Positions 1 to 6,312 of a DNA stretch of 11,721 bases are shown piece after piece. The first letter of the stretch is position 1, and each line of letters starts with the position of its first letter. A program made the position numbers and the translations under genes. The notes beneath the pieces were generated by a model that saw nothing but the letters and a program-made list of their open reading frames with translations, was not told where the DNA came from and did not search any database. This stretch comes from Bryobacteraceae bacterium (GTDB lineage: Bacteria; Acidobacteriota; Terriglobia; Bryobacterales; Bryobacteraceae): NCBI GenBank assembly GCA_030036985.1, contig JASHSD010000905.1, forward strand, positions 1 to 11,721. The letters are read 5' to 3'.

Positions 1-934
1 TGCCATACGTATTGTCCCGGCCTTCGTTGCCGGCGGCGACCACGACCACGATTCCCGCCTGCCAGGCCTTCTCCACTTCCTGGCACAGAGGATCGGTCTT
101 GTAGCTCTCGAAAATCTGCCGGCCAAGCGAAAGGTTGATGACTTTGATGTTGTAGAAGTCTTTCAGCTGAATGGCGGTGTCGATCGCCTTGATGACAGTG
201 GCATCGTCCGCCGAGCCGTTCTTATCGAGAACCTTCAGGTTGATCAGGTTCGCGCCGGGAGCCACGCCGTGGATGTTTTCAAGATAACCGGAGCCGGTGG
301 AATTCGCGCCGTTGCCCGCGATAATGCCCGCGAGGTGCGTGCCGTGACCGTAAAGGTCGTCGGAACTCTCGCCCGAGACAAAGCTCTGGCTGTATACAAC
401 CGAGGGGAACAGGTTCAGCAGCCCCCCGGTCAGATCCTGATTGACATGAATACCGCTGTCGATCACAGCGACGCCTATGGGCGAGATGCCGGAGCCGCGG
501 CCTTGGGATAAGTTCGGGGTCGTTGCATTAGACGGCAAAGGCTGGACCGTCTCGGGCGTGTAATCGTAAACGGGCGCGCCTGTGCCGGTGGCAGCCAGGG
601 TGTTGTCTACCGAGACGTGAACGACCGACTGGTCGGCCGCCATGGCGATGGCGTTTGACACCGTCGTTTGACATAACTCGCCGACTGGCAAGATGTCCAG
701 CAGCGAGGTGGCGTCACAGACGGTGTTGACCAGGCCGTCGAGTAAATTCTCCAAAAAAGATGCGCTGTGCACTACGATCACCTGAACCTGCTGGTTCGGC
801 TTCATCGCGGTGAGCTGCGGGGAGACCGTACCTCCGAAGACGGCAGTGGCCGTGAGAAGAGACAGTGCAATGAACTGCGACAGAAAACGAAAAATATTTA
901 CTGGCCGCGCTTGCGGGCCGATTCCGGTGTCCAT
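1..934 (-). CDS. Secreted subtilisin-like S8 serine peptidase, copy A (partial at left edge)
   Basis: Read on the minus strand from an ATG at 934, the frame stays open for 311 codons to the left edge, so the 3' part is missing. Residues about 14-35 form a signal peptide (hydrophobic FIALSLLTATAVFGG). Residues about 38-110 look like an I9-type propeptide region with two cysteines (C73, C88) that copy B shares. The S8 catalytic domain follows: Asp159 in VAVIDSG, His197 in GHGTHLAG and the oxyanion-hole Asn303 in AAGNEG. The catalytic Ser (GTSMS in copy B) would lie beyond the edge. The protein aligns with the complete peptidase at 3903-5750 over its whole visible length. It has one short insertion before the catalytic Asp (GRGSGISPIG) and small length changes near the N-terminus. 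No in-frame stop or frameshift was seen, so it looks functional. It probably acts outside the cytoplasm; the substrate is unknown. No Shine-Dalgarno sequence precedes the ATG (see the promoter entry). Confidence 0.9.
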   Translation of the reverse strand, partial: MDTGIGPQARPVNIFRFLSQFIALSLLTATAVFGGTVSPQLTAMKPNQQVQVIVVHSASFLENLLDGLVNTVCDATSLLDILPVGELCQTTVSNAIAMAADQSVVHVSVDNTLAATGTGAPVYDYTPETVQPLPSNATTPNLSQGRGSGISPIGVAVIDSGIHVNQDLTGGLLNLFPSVVYSQSFVSGESSDDLYGHGTHLAGIIAGNGANSTGSGYLENIHGVAPGANLINLKVLDKNGSADDATVIKAIDTAIQLKDFYNIKVINLSLGRQIFESYKTDPLCQEVEKAWQAGIVVVVAAGNEGRDNTYG

Positions 935-940
935 GTGGTG

Positions 941-969
941 ATTTTGCGGCAGATAGGTGGTTTAGTAAA
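941..969 (-). promoter_or_regulatory. Candidate leaderless promoter of peptidase copy A
   Basis: On the minus strand a -35-like TTTACT (969-964) and a -10-like CAAAAT (946-941) are 17 nt apart. Only 6 nt separate the -10 box from the ATG at 934, so transcription would begin at about the A of the start codon. The same geometry (TTTACT, 17 nt, TAAGAT, 6 nt, ATG) is present before copy B, although nearby sequence has diverged. The absence of a Shine-Dalgarno sequence in both copies fits a leaderless mRNA. Each box matches the sigma-70 consensus at only 4 of 6 positions. Confidence 0.45.
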
Positions 970-1018
970 GTGCCATTCATAGGCGGCGGAGGTATCTCTC
1001 CACAGTGACAGCAACGGA

Positions 1019-1044
1019 GTTAACCCAAGTAATTGTTTGTTAAC
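1019..1044. promoter_or_regulatory. Paired GTTAAC sites, candidate operator for copy A
   Basis: Two self-complementary GTTAAC hexamers start 20 bp apart (1019 and 1039), about two helical turns. Copy B has GTTAAC and GTTACC at matching places. In both copies the first hexamer lies exactly 85 bp upstream of the start codon, although sequence between it and the promoter has drifted. This conservation of position suggests a regulator-binding site. No regulator can be named, and shared ancestry alone could explain it. Confidence 0.3.
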
Positions 1045-1068
1045 CACTGCGCGGTGGGATGGCCTCGG

Positions 1069-1446
1069 TCAGCTCCCGAGTGAACTTATGACGTGCTTCA
1101 CAAATACAGCGGCCGGTGGCCCAGATTCCACGACAGGTCCATCGTGAAGGATTTCAACACGATGGCCGAGGGATGCGACGGAAAGAGAGTCGTGGGAGAT
1201 GGCAAACATCGCGGTCTCATGACTTCGATTCAGCTGCCTGAATAATCGGAGTACCGCCGCTTGCGTGATGGCGTCAAGCGCGCTGACGGACGGGATCATT
1301 CGCCCGCAGTAGGGCTGGCCTAGGCATAATTCCTGGTGCGATGAGAAGCCTCGCCACTCGCCGGTACTAAGCCTCTCCCGCGCGGGCGGGATCGCCGGCA
1401 GGAGTCCGCCGATCGGACGCAAAGCGATCGGCGTGCTCCGCCGCAT
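1069..1446 (-). pseudogene. Remnant of an oligopeptide-type ABC transporter ATPase (copy A)
   Basis: This 125-codon frame resembles the C-terminal half of a DppD/OppD-type ABC ATPase. In order it has a signature-like LSTGE (residues 26-30, normally LSGGE), the D-loop SALD (55-58) followed by AITQAAVLRLFRQLNRSH, an H-loop SHD (84-86), and the VESGPPAAVF stretch (106-115) typical of this family. The Walker B region is ruined: where LLVADEP is expected it reads RMIPS, so the catalytic Glu is absent. Walker A and the N-terminal half are missing, and the frame stops before the usual HPYT segment. It cannot be a working ATPase and is best read as a decayed fragment. A more eroded copy lies upstream of peptidase B. 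Translation from the ATG at 1446 is doubtful. Confidence 0.65.
1407..1433. other. Stem-loop downstream of the c-di-GMP enzyme gene
   Basis: CGCCGATCG (1407-1415) pairs perfectly with CGATCGGCG (1425-1433) across a 9-nt loop. It lies about 70 nt beyond the stop codon of the minus-strand HD-GYP/GGDEF gene. No T-run follows on the minus strand, so it is not a classic intrinsic terminator. It could protect a 3' end or be a chance palindrome in GC-rich DNA. Confidence 0.35.
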
Positions 1447-1467
1447 CAGCTCCGCGACCGGCTGCCG

Positions 1468-1485
1468 CAGGCTCTCGGAAGCCTG
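1468..1485. other. Short stem-loop just after the HD-GYP/GGDEF stop codon
   Basis: CAGGCT (1468-1473) and AGCCTG (1480-1485) form a perfect 6-bp stem with a 6-nt loop, about 16 nt after the minus-strand stop codon at 1501-1503. There is no following T-tract. A role in transcript ending is possible but unproven. Confidence 0.3.
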
Positions 1486-1500
1486 TGCCGCCGTCCCGAG

Positions 1501-3897
1501 CTACGCGACGTGAAGGAAGCGCTTGCGGTGCTTCGCCTCGGACATCCGGTTCTCGGCCTTCTCCAGAAGCGCTTCCGCATCCGGTCCGTCTTCGGGATAG
1601 GCCGCCAAGCCGGCGCTGAGGCTGATGGGGGTCTCGTAGCCCGTCAGCTCGCTCAGCATCCTGCCGATGCCGTCCATGGTTTCCTGCAGCTCCGCGCTCT
1701 GGGCGACGGTCACGAGCACGAATTCGTCTCCGCCCAGACGGGCAACGAGGTCGTCGGCGCGGCGATCGCGGCGCAGACCCATGGCTACGATCTGCAGGAT
1801 GCGATTACCGGCCAACCGGCCGTAACGGTCGTTGGCCGCCTTGAAGCCGTCGATATCCATGACGGCGATGCGAAAGGAGTCCCCGTGCTGACCGGCGCCT
1901 GAGACCTCTCTCTCCAGATACGGGAACAGATAGCGCGCATTGGGCAGCCCAGTGAGTTCGTCCTTCTGGGCCGCCGCCGCGGATTCGAAACGCATGGCGT
2001 TGCGGAGGGACATAGCGGCCTTCGGCGCGATGGCCAGCAGCAGGCGGAGGTCGTCTTCCGCGAACGCGTCGGCCCGCAGACGATACAAAGTGAGAACGCC
2101 GATCACGCCCTGCGCGGAACGCAGCGGGGCCGCGAGAGCCGAGCGCAGGGTGGTTACCTTGCTCGGATCGTTCAAATAGCCGGGTTCCACCGCCGGGTTG
2201 CCGTTCACGATGGGCGAATCGTTTTCCGCGACCCAGCCGGAGAGGCCTTGCCCCAAGGGGATTTCGAGCGAAGAGAACAGCCGGTAACCCTCCCCCTTGA
2301 CGAAGCGGGGAACCAGTTTGCCGTTCTGAACCACGTAAATGGCGATCGAATCGTATTCGAGCATCCGGCTCAAACGGGCTGCGACCAAGGCCAGCGTTTC
2401 GTCGAGACTGAGCGCGCCGCCGGCATCGCCGGTGGTTTCGACGAGCCGCTGAAACTCGCGCCGCGCCGCCGAAACGGCAATGCCCGAAATTCCCGACCGC
2501 CTCGACGGAACCGGCTCCGGTAACTGGGCAAATCCAGCCGCGGGAGCGAGTCCCCGCTCCACTTTCACGTTCGAGGAAAGCTTGACGGTTTCGCCGGTCG
2601 CGGCTTTGGCTTTCGTTTCAAGCTCGCGGTATCGCCTGCGCAGAATCGCCACCACGTGAGGGTCGAAGCTCTTGCCCGCCTCCCGGGTCACATAATCCAT
2701 TGCCTCTTCGATCGGCAGCGCTTTCCGATACTGACGATCCGACGCCAATGCATCGAGGCAGTCGATGGCCGCGAGAATACGCGCGCCGATCGGAATCTGC
2801 TCGCCGACCAGGCCGTCGGGATAACCTGTCCCGTCGAACTTTTCGTGGTGGGACCTGACGATGGGAACCACGGGATAGGGGAAATCGACGCGTGCAAGAA
2901 GCTCGGCTCCCACCACCGGATGGACCTTCATCTTCTCGAATTCCTCGGGCGTTAGTTTTCCGGGCTTGGAGATGATGTACTCGGGAACGGCGAGCTTGCC
3001 CACGTCGTGGAGCAGGGCTGCCGCTTCGAGCGCCTGCATTTCGAGGGGCGAAAGCCCCAGTTCCCTGCCCAGTTCCAGAGCGTAAATCTGCACGCGCCGC
3101 AGATGGGCCGCCGTGGTGACGTCCTTCGCGTCAATAGCAAGCGCCAGGGTCTCCACAGTGCGAAGATGCAACTGCGCCATCTGGGACGTGTGCTGCTGCT
3201 GTTCTTCCATGCGCCGCAGATAAAGGTTGTAAGACCGGTAGACGAGATAGAGCGGCGGAATGGCCACGAGCAGCGCGGCCGAGCCGATATGGGTATCGAG
3301 GTAATGGATAGCTTCGGCTATGCAGCCGCCGACCAGGTAGTGGGGCCCGGTCCACAAATAGGAACTGCGCCAAACCTCATATACGTTCGTGCCGTTGGTG
3401 AGGCCGATGATTCCGGCCACGATCGTCGAATTGACGACAAAATACGCCACACAGGCGGAGAGCATCGCAACGCCGCCGGTCGAATCGAAGCGCGCAAAAA
3501 ACGGCAGCCGCAGCACGAACCATGCGGCAATCACCGGCAGCGGCACGCCGGCGGTGCTGAAGAGGACCCGAAACCATTTGGGCCGCGTGACGGCGTGGAT
3601 GATGCACTGCGCCAGCGTGCTGGTCACTGCGACCACCATTCCCGCGGCGAGGTCCAGATTCAGCAACGCCGCGATGATCACGATGTAATTCATCGACAGC
3701 GTTCCGAGGATGCCGGGGAGGCGGATTTTAAGCCCGGAGACGAGGATGGCGGTGATGAGGTAAATGGAAAACCGTATGGCGGAATCCCGCCATACGGTCG
3801 AATTCAAAACCGAAAATATAAAACAGAGAAACCCGCAGGTGATGATGCTGAACCAATACGCCCTTGCGGGCGGCGACATGTCGGTGACGGATGTCAT
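1501..3897 (-). CDS. Membrane-bound HD-GYP / GAF / GGDEF cyclic-di-GMP enzyme
   Basis: This 798-residue protein carries both c-di-GMP-degrading and c-di-GMP-making domains. Residues about 13-225 hold several hydrophobic segments (roughly 13-32, 41-58, 68-100, 118-135, 143-165, 185-225), an integral membrane input domain I cannot assign to a named family. An HD-GYP domain follows (about 240-425) with HDVGK (297-301) and the full signature HHEKFDGTGYP (350-360), so phosphodiesterase activity is expected. A GAF domain lies at about 498-640 and a GGDEF domain at about 645-790. The GGDEF motif is intact (722-726) and an RxxD inhibitory site (RADD, 713-716) sits five residues before it, so cyclase activity with product inhibition is plausible. 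The ATG lies 5 nt after the stop codon of peptidase B, with AGCAGGA directly against it, which suggests translational coupling and one operon. The next in-frame ATG (3879) has no better ribosome site. The signal sensed is unknown. Confidence 0.93.
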   Translation of the reverse strand: MTSVTDMSPPARAYWFSIITCGFLCFIFSVLNSTVWRDSAIRFSIYLITAILVSGLKIRLPGILGTLSMNYIVIIAALLNLDLAAGMVVAVTSTLAQCIIHAVTRPKWFRVLFSTAGVPLPVIAAWFVLRLPFFARFDSTGGVAMLSACVAYFVVNSTIVAGIIGLTNGTNVYEVWRSSYLWTGPHYLVGGCIAEAIHYLDTHIGSAALLVAIPPLYLVYRSYNLYLRRMEEQQQHTSQMAQLHLRTVETLALAIDAKDVTTAAHLRRVQIYALELGRELGLSPLEMQALEAAALLHDVGKLAVPEYIISKPGKLTPEEFEKMKVHPVVGAELLARVDFPYPVVPIVRSHHEKFDGTGYPDGLVGEQIPIGARILAAIDCLDALASDRQYRKALPIEEAMDYVTREAGKSFDPHVVAILRRRYRELETKAKAATGETVKLSSNVKVERGLAPAAGFAQLPEPVPSRRSGISGIAVSAARREFQRLVETTGDAGGALSLDETLALVAARLSRMLEYDSIAIYVVQNGKLVPRFVKGEGYRLFSSLEIPLGQGLSGWVAENDSPIVNGNPAVEPGYLNDPSKVTTLRSALAAPLRSAQGVIGVLTLYRLRADAFAEDDLRLLLAIAPKAAMSLRNAMRFESAAAAQKDELTGLPNARYLFPYLEREVSGAGQHGDSFRIAVMDIDGFKAANDRYGRLAGNRILQIVAMGLRRDRRADDLVARLGGDEFVLVTVAQSAELQETMDGIGRMLSELTGYETPISLSAGLAAYPEDGPDAEALLEKAENRMSEAKHRKRFLHVA

Positions 3898-3902
3898 TCC
3901 TG

Positions 3903-5750
3903 CTAAATATCGGGATCGCTGACGGTGACGTTATCGCCCCAGACGAATGTATCACCCCAGACGAAGGTGTCGCCCCAGACGAAGGTGTTCGGCGAGATCG
4001 TGGTGTCGCCCCAGACGAACGTATCGCCCCAGACGAATGTGTCGCCCGAGACCGCGGTGTCGCCCCAAACGAAGCTGTCTCCGGTTACCCAGACTCCGTC
4101 GCCCCAGACGAATGTATCGCCCCAGACCGCGGTGTCTCCCCAAACCGGGGTGGCGCCCCAGACGGACGTCATGGACGGGTCGTTCTGGATGTAAACCGTC
4201 ACGGGATTGGTTGATTCGAGGACCGCGATCGGCGAGGCGGCGTTGGTTCCTGCCGGAAGCGTGGCTTTGCTGGACAGCGCGCGATCCAACTGCAGGTAGC
4301 CGGCGCCGACCGTGAAAATGTCGGCGTAAACAGTGTAGGTCTGGGCCGGCGCAGGCGTCGGAACGGTAATCGTCCAGACCGTCTGGCCGAATTTGGTGGC
4401 CGAGTGCATCATCCGCGCTTTCACGGTATCGGGCGTCAGGCTCTGATTGGCGCCAAGCATCGTCGCGGCGGCCGCGCTGACGACAGCGGTCGACATGCTG
4501 GTCCCGCTCAGGATGAAGTAATTCGAGACCTCGCCGTTCGTCGGTTGGGATACGTACGACGCAAGCGGCACAATGTTGCCGGGGTATTCGGTCGCCAGCG
4601 TGGAATTCGGGTCGAGGATGGAAAAGATAAGATTGCCCGGCGCGACCAGGTCGGGCTTCACGACATGATCGACCGACGTCGGCCCTTTCGAGCTGTAGGT
4701 CGTCATCTCGTCGTCGCTGCGCTGCGGCGTGCTCTCCGTATTCATCGCGCCGACCGTTATGACCAGCGGATCGTTGCCCGGCGCCGAGATCGTGCCATAG
4801 CCGTTATTGCCATACGTATTGTCCCGGCCTTCGTTGCCGGCGGCGACCACGACCACGATTCCCGCCTGCCAGGCCTTCTCCACTTCCTGGCACAGAGGAT
4901 CGGTCTTGTAGCTCTCGAAAATCTGCCGGCCAAGCGAAAGGTTGATGACTTTGATGTTGAAGATGTTTTTCAGCTGAATGGCGGTATCGATTGCCTGGAT
5001 GACGGTGGCATCGTCCGCCGACCCATTCGCATCGAGAACCTTCAGGTTGATCAGGCTGACGCCGGGAGCCACGCCGTGGATGTTTTCAAGATAACCGGAG
5101 CCGGTGGAATTCGCGCCGTTGCCCGCGATAATGCCCGCGAGGTGCGTGCCGTGACCGTAAAGATCATCGGCGCTCTCGCCCGGAACGAAGCTCTGGCTGT
5201 AGACCACAGTCGGAAACAAGCTCGCGAGAAGGGATCCACTTCCCATCAGATCCTGATTAACATGGATTCCACTGTCGATGATCGCGACGCCGACGCTTTG
5301 GCCTTGCGAAAAGTCCGGGGTCGTCGCGTTAAACGGCAAAGGCTGGACGGTCTCCGGCATGTAGTCGTAAACCGGCACGCCTGTCTGGGTCGCAGTCAGG
5401 GTATTATCCACCGAGACGTGATCCACCAACGGGTTATTCGCCAGACCCACGGCGCTCGATGCAGTCGTCTGGCACAATTCGCCGGCGGGCAGAATATTCA
5501 GCAAAGCGGCTGCGCTGCACACCGTAGTGGTTGCGCCGTTCGTTGCATTCGCCACGGCGGATGCAGTATGCGTGACGATGACCTGAACCTGTGCATTCGG
5601 GCTCATCGCGGCAAGCTGCGGGGAGACCGTACCGCCGAAAGCGGCTACGGTCGTAATAAGAGAGAGCACAAGGTACTGAGGCAGAAAACGAACATGGTTG
5701 ACTGGCCTAAAGGCACAATCCCAAGCGTAAGCGCCCGTTTCGGTGTCCAT
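3903..5750 (-). CDS. Secreted subtilisin-like S8 serine peptidase with VWGD-repeat tail, copy B
   Basis: This complete 615-residue exported peptidase has a signal peptide with hydrophobic core at about 26-40 (YLVLSLITTVAAFGG) and an I9-like propeptide region (about 42-117) with C78 and C93. The S8 domain spans about 150-450: Asp159 (AIIDSG), His200 (GHGTHLAG), Asn306 (AAGNEG) and Ser418 (GTSMST), so the catalytic set is intact. Residues about 470-525 link to a tail (530-606) of hexapeptides with consensus VWGDTF, ending in NVTVSDPDI. No LPXTG, PEP-CTERM or transmembrane anchor is visible at the C-terminus. It is first in a two-gene operon with the HD-GYP/GGDEF gene. The start chosen matches that of copy A (MDT in both) and follows a conserved promoter with no Shine-Dalgarno sequence. 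Substrate, and whether the tail is cleaved, surface-bound or a folded repeat domain, cannot be told from sequence. Confidence 0.95.
   Translation of the reverse strand: MDTETGAYAWDCAFRPVNHVRFLPQYLVLSLITTVAAFGGTVSPQLAAMSPNAQVQVIVTHTASAVANATNGATTTVCSAAALLNILPAGELCQTTASSAVGLANNPLVDHVSVDNTLTATQTGVPVYDYMPETVQPLPFNATTPDFSQGQSVGVAIIDSGIHVNQDLMGSGSLLASLFPTVVYSQSFVPGESADDLYGHGTHLAGIIAGNGANSTGSGYLENIHGVAPGVSLINLKVLDANGSADDATVIQAIDTAIQLKNIFNIKVINLSLGRQIFESYKTDPLCQEVEKAWQAGIVVVVAAGNEGRDNTYGNNGYGTISAPGNDPLVITVGAMNTESTPQRSDDEMTTYSSKGPTSVDHVVKPDLVAPGNLIFSILDPNSTLATEYPGNIVPLASYVSQPTNGEVSNYFILSGTSMSTAVVSAAAATMLGANQSLTPDTVKARMMHSATKFGQTVWTITVPTPAPAQTYTVYADIFTVGAGYLQLDRALSSKATLPAGTNAASPIAVLESTNPVTVYIQNDPSMTSVWGATPVWGDTAVWGDTFVWGDGVWVTGDSFVWGDTAVSGDTFVWGDTFVWGDTTISPNTFVWGDTFVWGDTFVWGDNVTVSDPDI
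3933..4163 (-). repeat. In-gene 18-bp tandem repeats encoding VWGDTF hexapeptides
   Basis: Codons 530-606 of peptidase B consist of imperfect 18-bp units. VWGD occurs nine times exactly, with degenerate units VWGA, VTGD, VSGD and ISPN between them. The last three units (NTF/TF-VWGD) are the most regular. The regular period of six residues with one Trp and one Asp per unit suggests a stacked beta or extended repeat structure. Similar VWGD tails occur, as I recall, in other acidobacterial S8 peptidases. The plus-strand complement gives open frames with repeated SPQT or APDE, which are mirror artefacts. Confidence 0.9.
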
Positions 5751-5756
5751 GTGTAA

Positions 5757-5785
5757 ATCTTACGGCAGATAAGCGCTTTAGTAAA
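5757..5785 (-). promoter_or_regulatory. Candidate leaderless promoter of the peptidase B / HD-GYP operon
   Basis: On the minus strand TTTACT (5785-5780) and TAAGAT (5762-5757) are 17 nt apart, and 6 nt later the ATG of peptidase B begins at 5750. The arrangement matches that of copy A base for base in spacing. There is no GGAGG-like sequence before the ATG. A transcript starting at or next to the ATG would be leaderless and would carry both the peptidase and the HD-GYP/GGDEF gene. Confidence 0.5.
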
Positions 5786-5834
5786 GGCCTAATAGTACCC
5801 GCTGACGTTCGGTTTCCCAATGACAATAAAGGGG

Positions 5835-5859
5835 GTTAACCGAAGTAAATGTTGTTACC
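5835..5859. promoter_or_regulatory. Paired GTTAAC/GTTACC sites, candidate operator for copy B
   Basis: GTTAAC at 5835-5840 and GTTACC at 5854-5859 match the pair before copy A. The first is 85 bp from the start codon in both copies, with similar flanks (CGCAGTGG on one side, TTACTT between). It may be an upstream regulator site. The evidence is only positional conservation between two paralogous regions. Confidence 0.3.
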
Positions 5860-5883
5860 CACTGCGTGGTGGGGTACTCGGAG

Positions 5884-6194
5884 CCAGCTCCCGCGTGAAC
5901 TTATGCCGTGTTCGGTAGATAAAGCTCGGCAAATAAAGTCGGTCGATAAAGCAGCCGGTGGCCGCGATTCCACGATGCATCCATCACTAAGGATTTCAAC
6001 GCAATGGCCGAGGAATGCGACGAAAAGAAGTTCTTTAGGGATGAAAGTATCGCCGGTCTATGACTTCGATTGAACTGCATGAATAATTGTAATACCGCCG
6101 ATTGGGTGACGGGATCGGGTTCAGGCGCGCCGACAGGGGTGCGCGACATGGAAGTGATAGATTCGCAAAAGTCGTAAATACGGGGAAATCCGCG
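5884..6194 (-). pseudogene. Eroded remnant of the same ABC transporter ATPase (copy B)
   Basis: The minus-strand DNA aligns with the ABC-ATPase remnant at 1069-1446. PVTQSAVLQLFMQFNRSH corresponds to AITQAAVLRLFRQLNRSH there. After that the frame is lost; in another frame EILSDGCIVESRPPA matches EILHDGPVVESGPPA. The SALD and SHD motifs are gone, the stop codon aligned with that of copy A has become TGG, and a 13-14-nt sequence has expanded threefold. It is non-coding now. Its position before a second S8 peptidase shows that the remnant was part of the duplicated unit, or that a shared ancestor already had it. Confidence 0.6.
5912..5951. repeat. Three tandem 13-14-bp repeats
   Basis: Three adjacent units read TCGGTAGATAAAGC, TCGGCAAATAAAG and TCGGTCGATAAAG. 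The matching place in copy A (about 1091-1115) has only one poorly matching unit, so this is a local expansion within the eroded ABC remnant, about 160-200 bp upstream of peptidase B. A direct-repeat binding site is possible, but slippage in non-coding DNA is enough to explain it. Confidence 0.6.
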
Positions 6195-6228
6195 CGTAGG
6201 AATATGCCAACGGAGCGGTGCGCAGGTT

Positions 6229-6312
6229 GATTCGTGACTCCCGCGACCGCTCCCTTGCGGTCGCGGCTCAGTACGAATCTCGTACACCCCGCCGACAGGC
6301 TCGTCCGCCTGT
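6229..6312. repeat. REP-like palindromic intergenic element
   Basis: A perfect 10-bp stem, CCGCGACCGC (6241-6250) with GCGGTCGCGG (6257-6266), encloses a 6-nt loop. Outer arms GATTCGT (6229-6235) and ACGAATC (6273-6279) add a further 7 bp. A second hairpin, ACAGGC (6295-6300) with GCCTGT (6307-6312), follows. It lies between divergent genes, so it is not a simple terminator. From memory, this kind of palindrome recurs between genes in Acidobacteria and related GC-rich genomes and gives spurious peptides such as SRDRKGAV or EPRPQGSG, both seen here in minus-strand frames. The rest of the gap (6313-6499) shows no further gene and no convincing promoter. Confidence 0.65.

Larger units (their letters stand above)
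1..1290. repeat. Long direct repeat, copy A (peptidase gene plus upstream region)
   Basis: This stretch matches 4808-6136 in the same orientation. Bases 1-152 are identical to 4808-4959, and 253-355 are identical to the aligned block in copy B. Similarity is lower but clear through the 5' part of the gene, the promoter and the ABC-ATPase remnant. It fades at about 1290, which corresponds to about 6136. The offset grows from 4807 to about 4846 because of small indels. The left limit of the repeat lies outside the window. Confidence 0.85.
4808..6136. repeat. Long direct repeat, copy B (peptidase gene plus upstream region)
   Basis: This is the partner of 1-1290. It contains the catalytic-domain part of the complete peptidase, its 5' end, its promoter and the eroded ABC-ATPase remnant. 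Blocks of perfect nucleotide identity (152 nt and 103 nt) lie in the catalytic domain. The propeptide and promoter regions are clearly diverged, with several indels. Confidence 0.85.

Noticed and set aside
714..980. Minus-strand frame of 88 codons across the start of peptidase A
   Set aside because: It is out of frame with the signal peptide and propeptide shared by both peptidase copies.
3007..3906. Plus-strand frame of 299 codons opposite the HD-GYP/GGDEF gene
   Set aside because: It is a shadow of the membrane and HD-GYP coding region; composition is typical of antisense frames.
3925..4194. Plus-strand frames with SPQT or APDE repeats; also CRISPR-like periodicity
   Set aside because: The periodicity comes from the 18-bp VWGD coding repeat. 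Units are contiguous, without unique spacers, so it is neither a CRISPR array nor a separate repeat protein.
4404..5756. Long plus-strand open frame (450 codons) opposite peptidase B
   Set aside because: It is antisense to a gene with an intact catalytic set, and its residues are Arg/Asp/Gly-rich as in GC-driven mirror frames. No family motif was seen.
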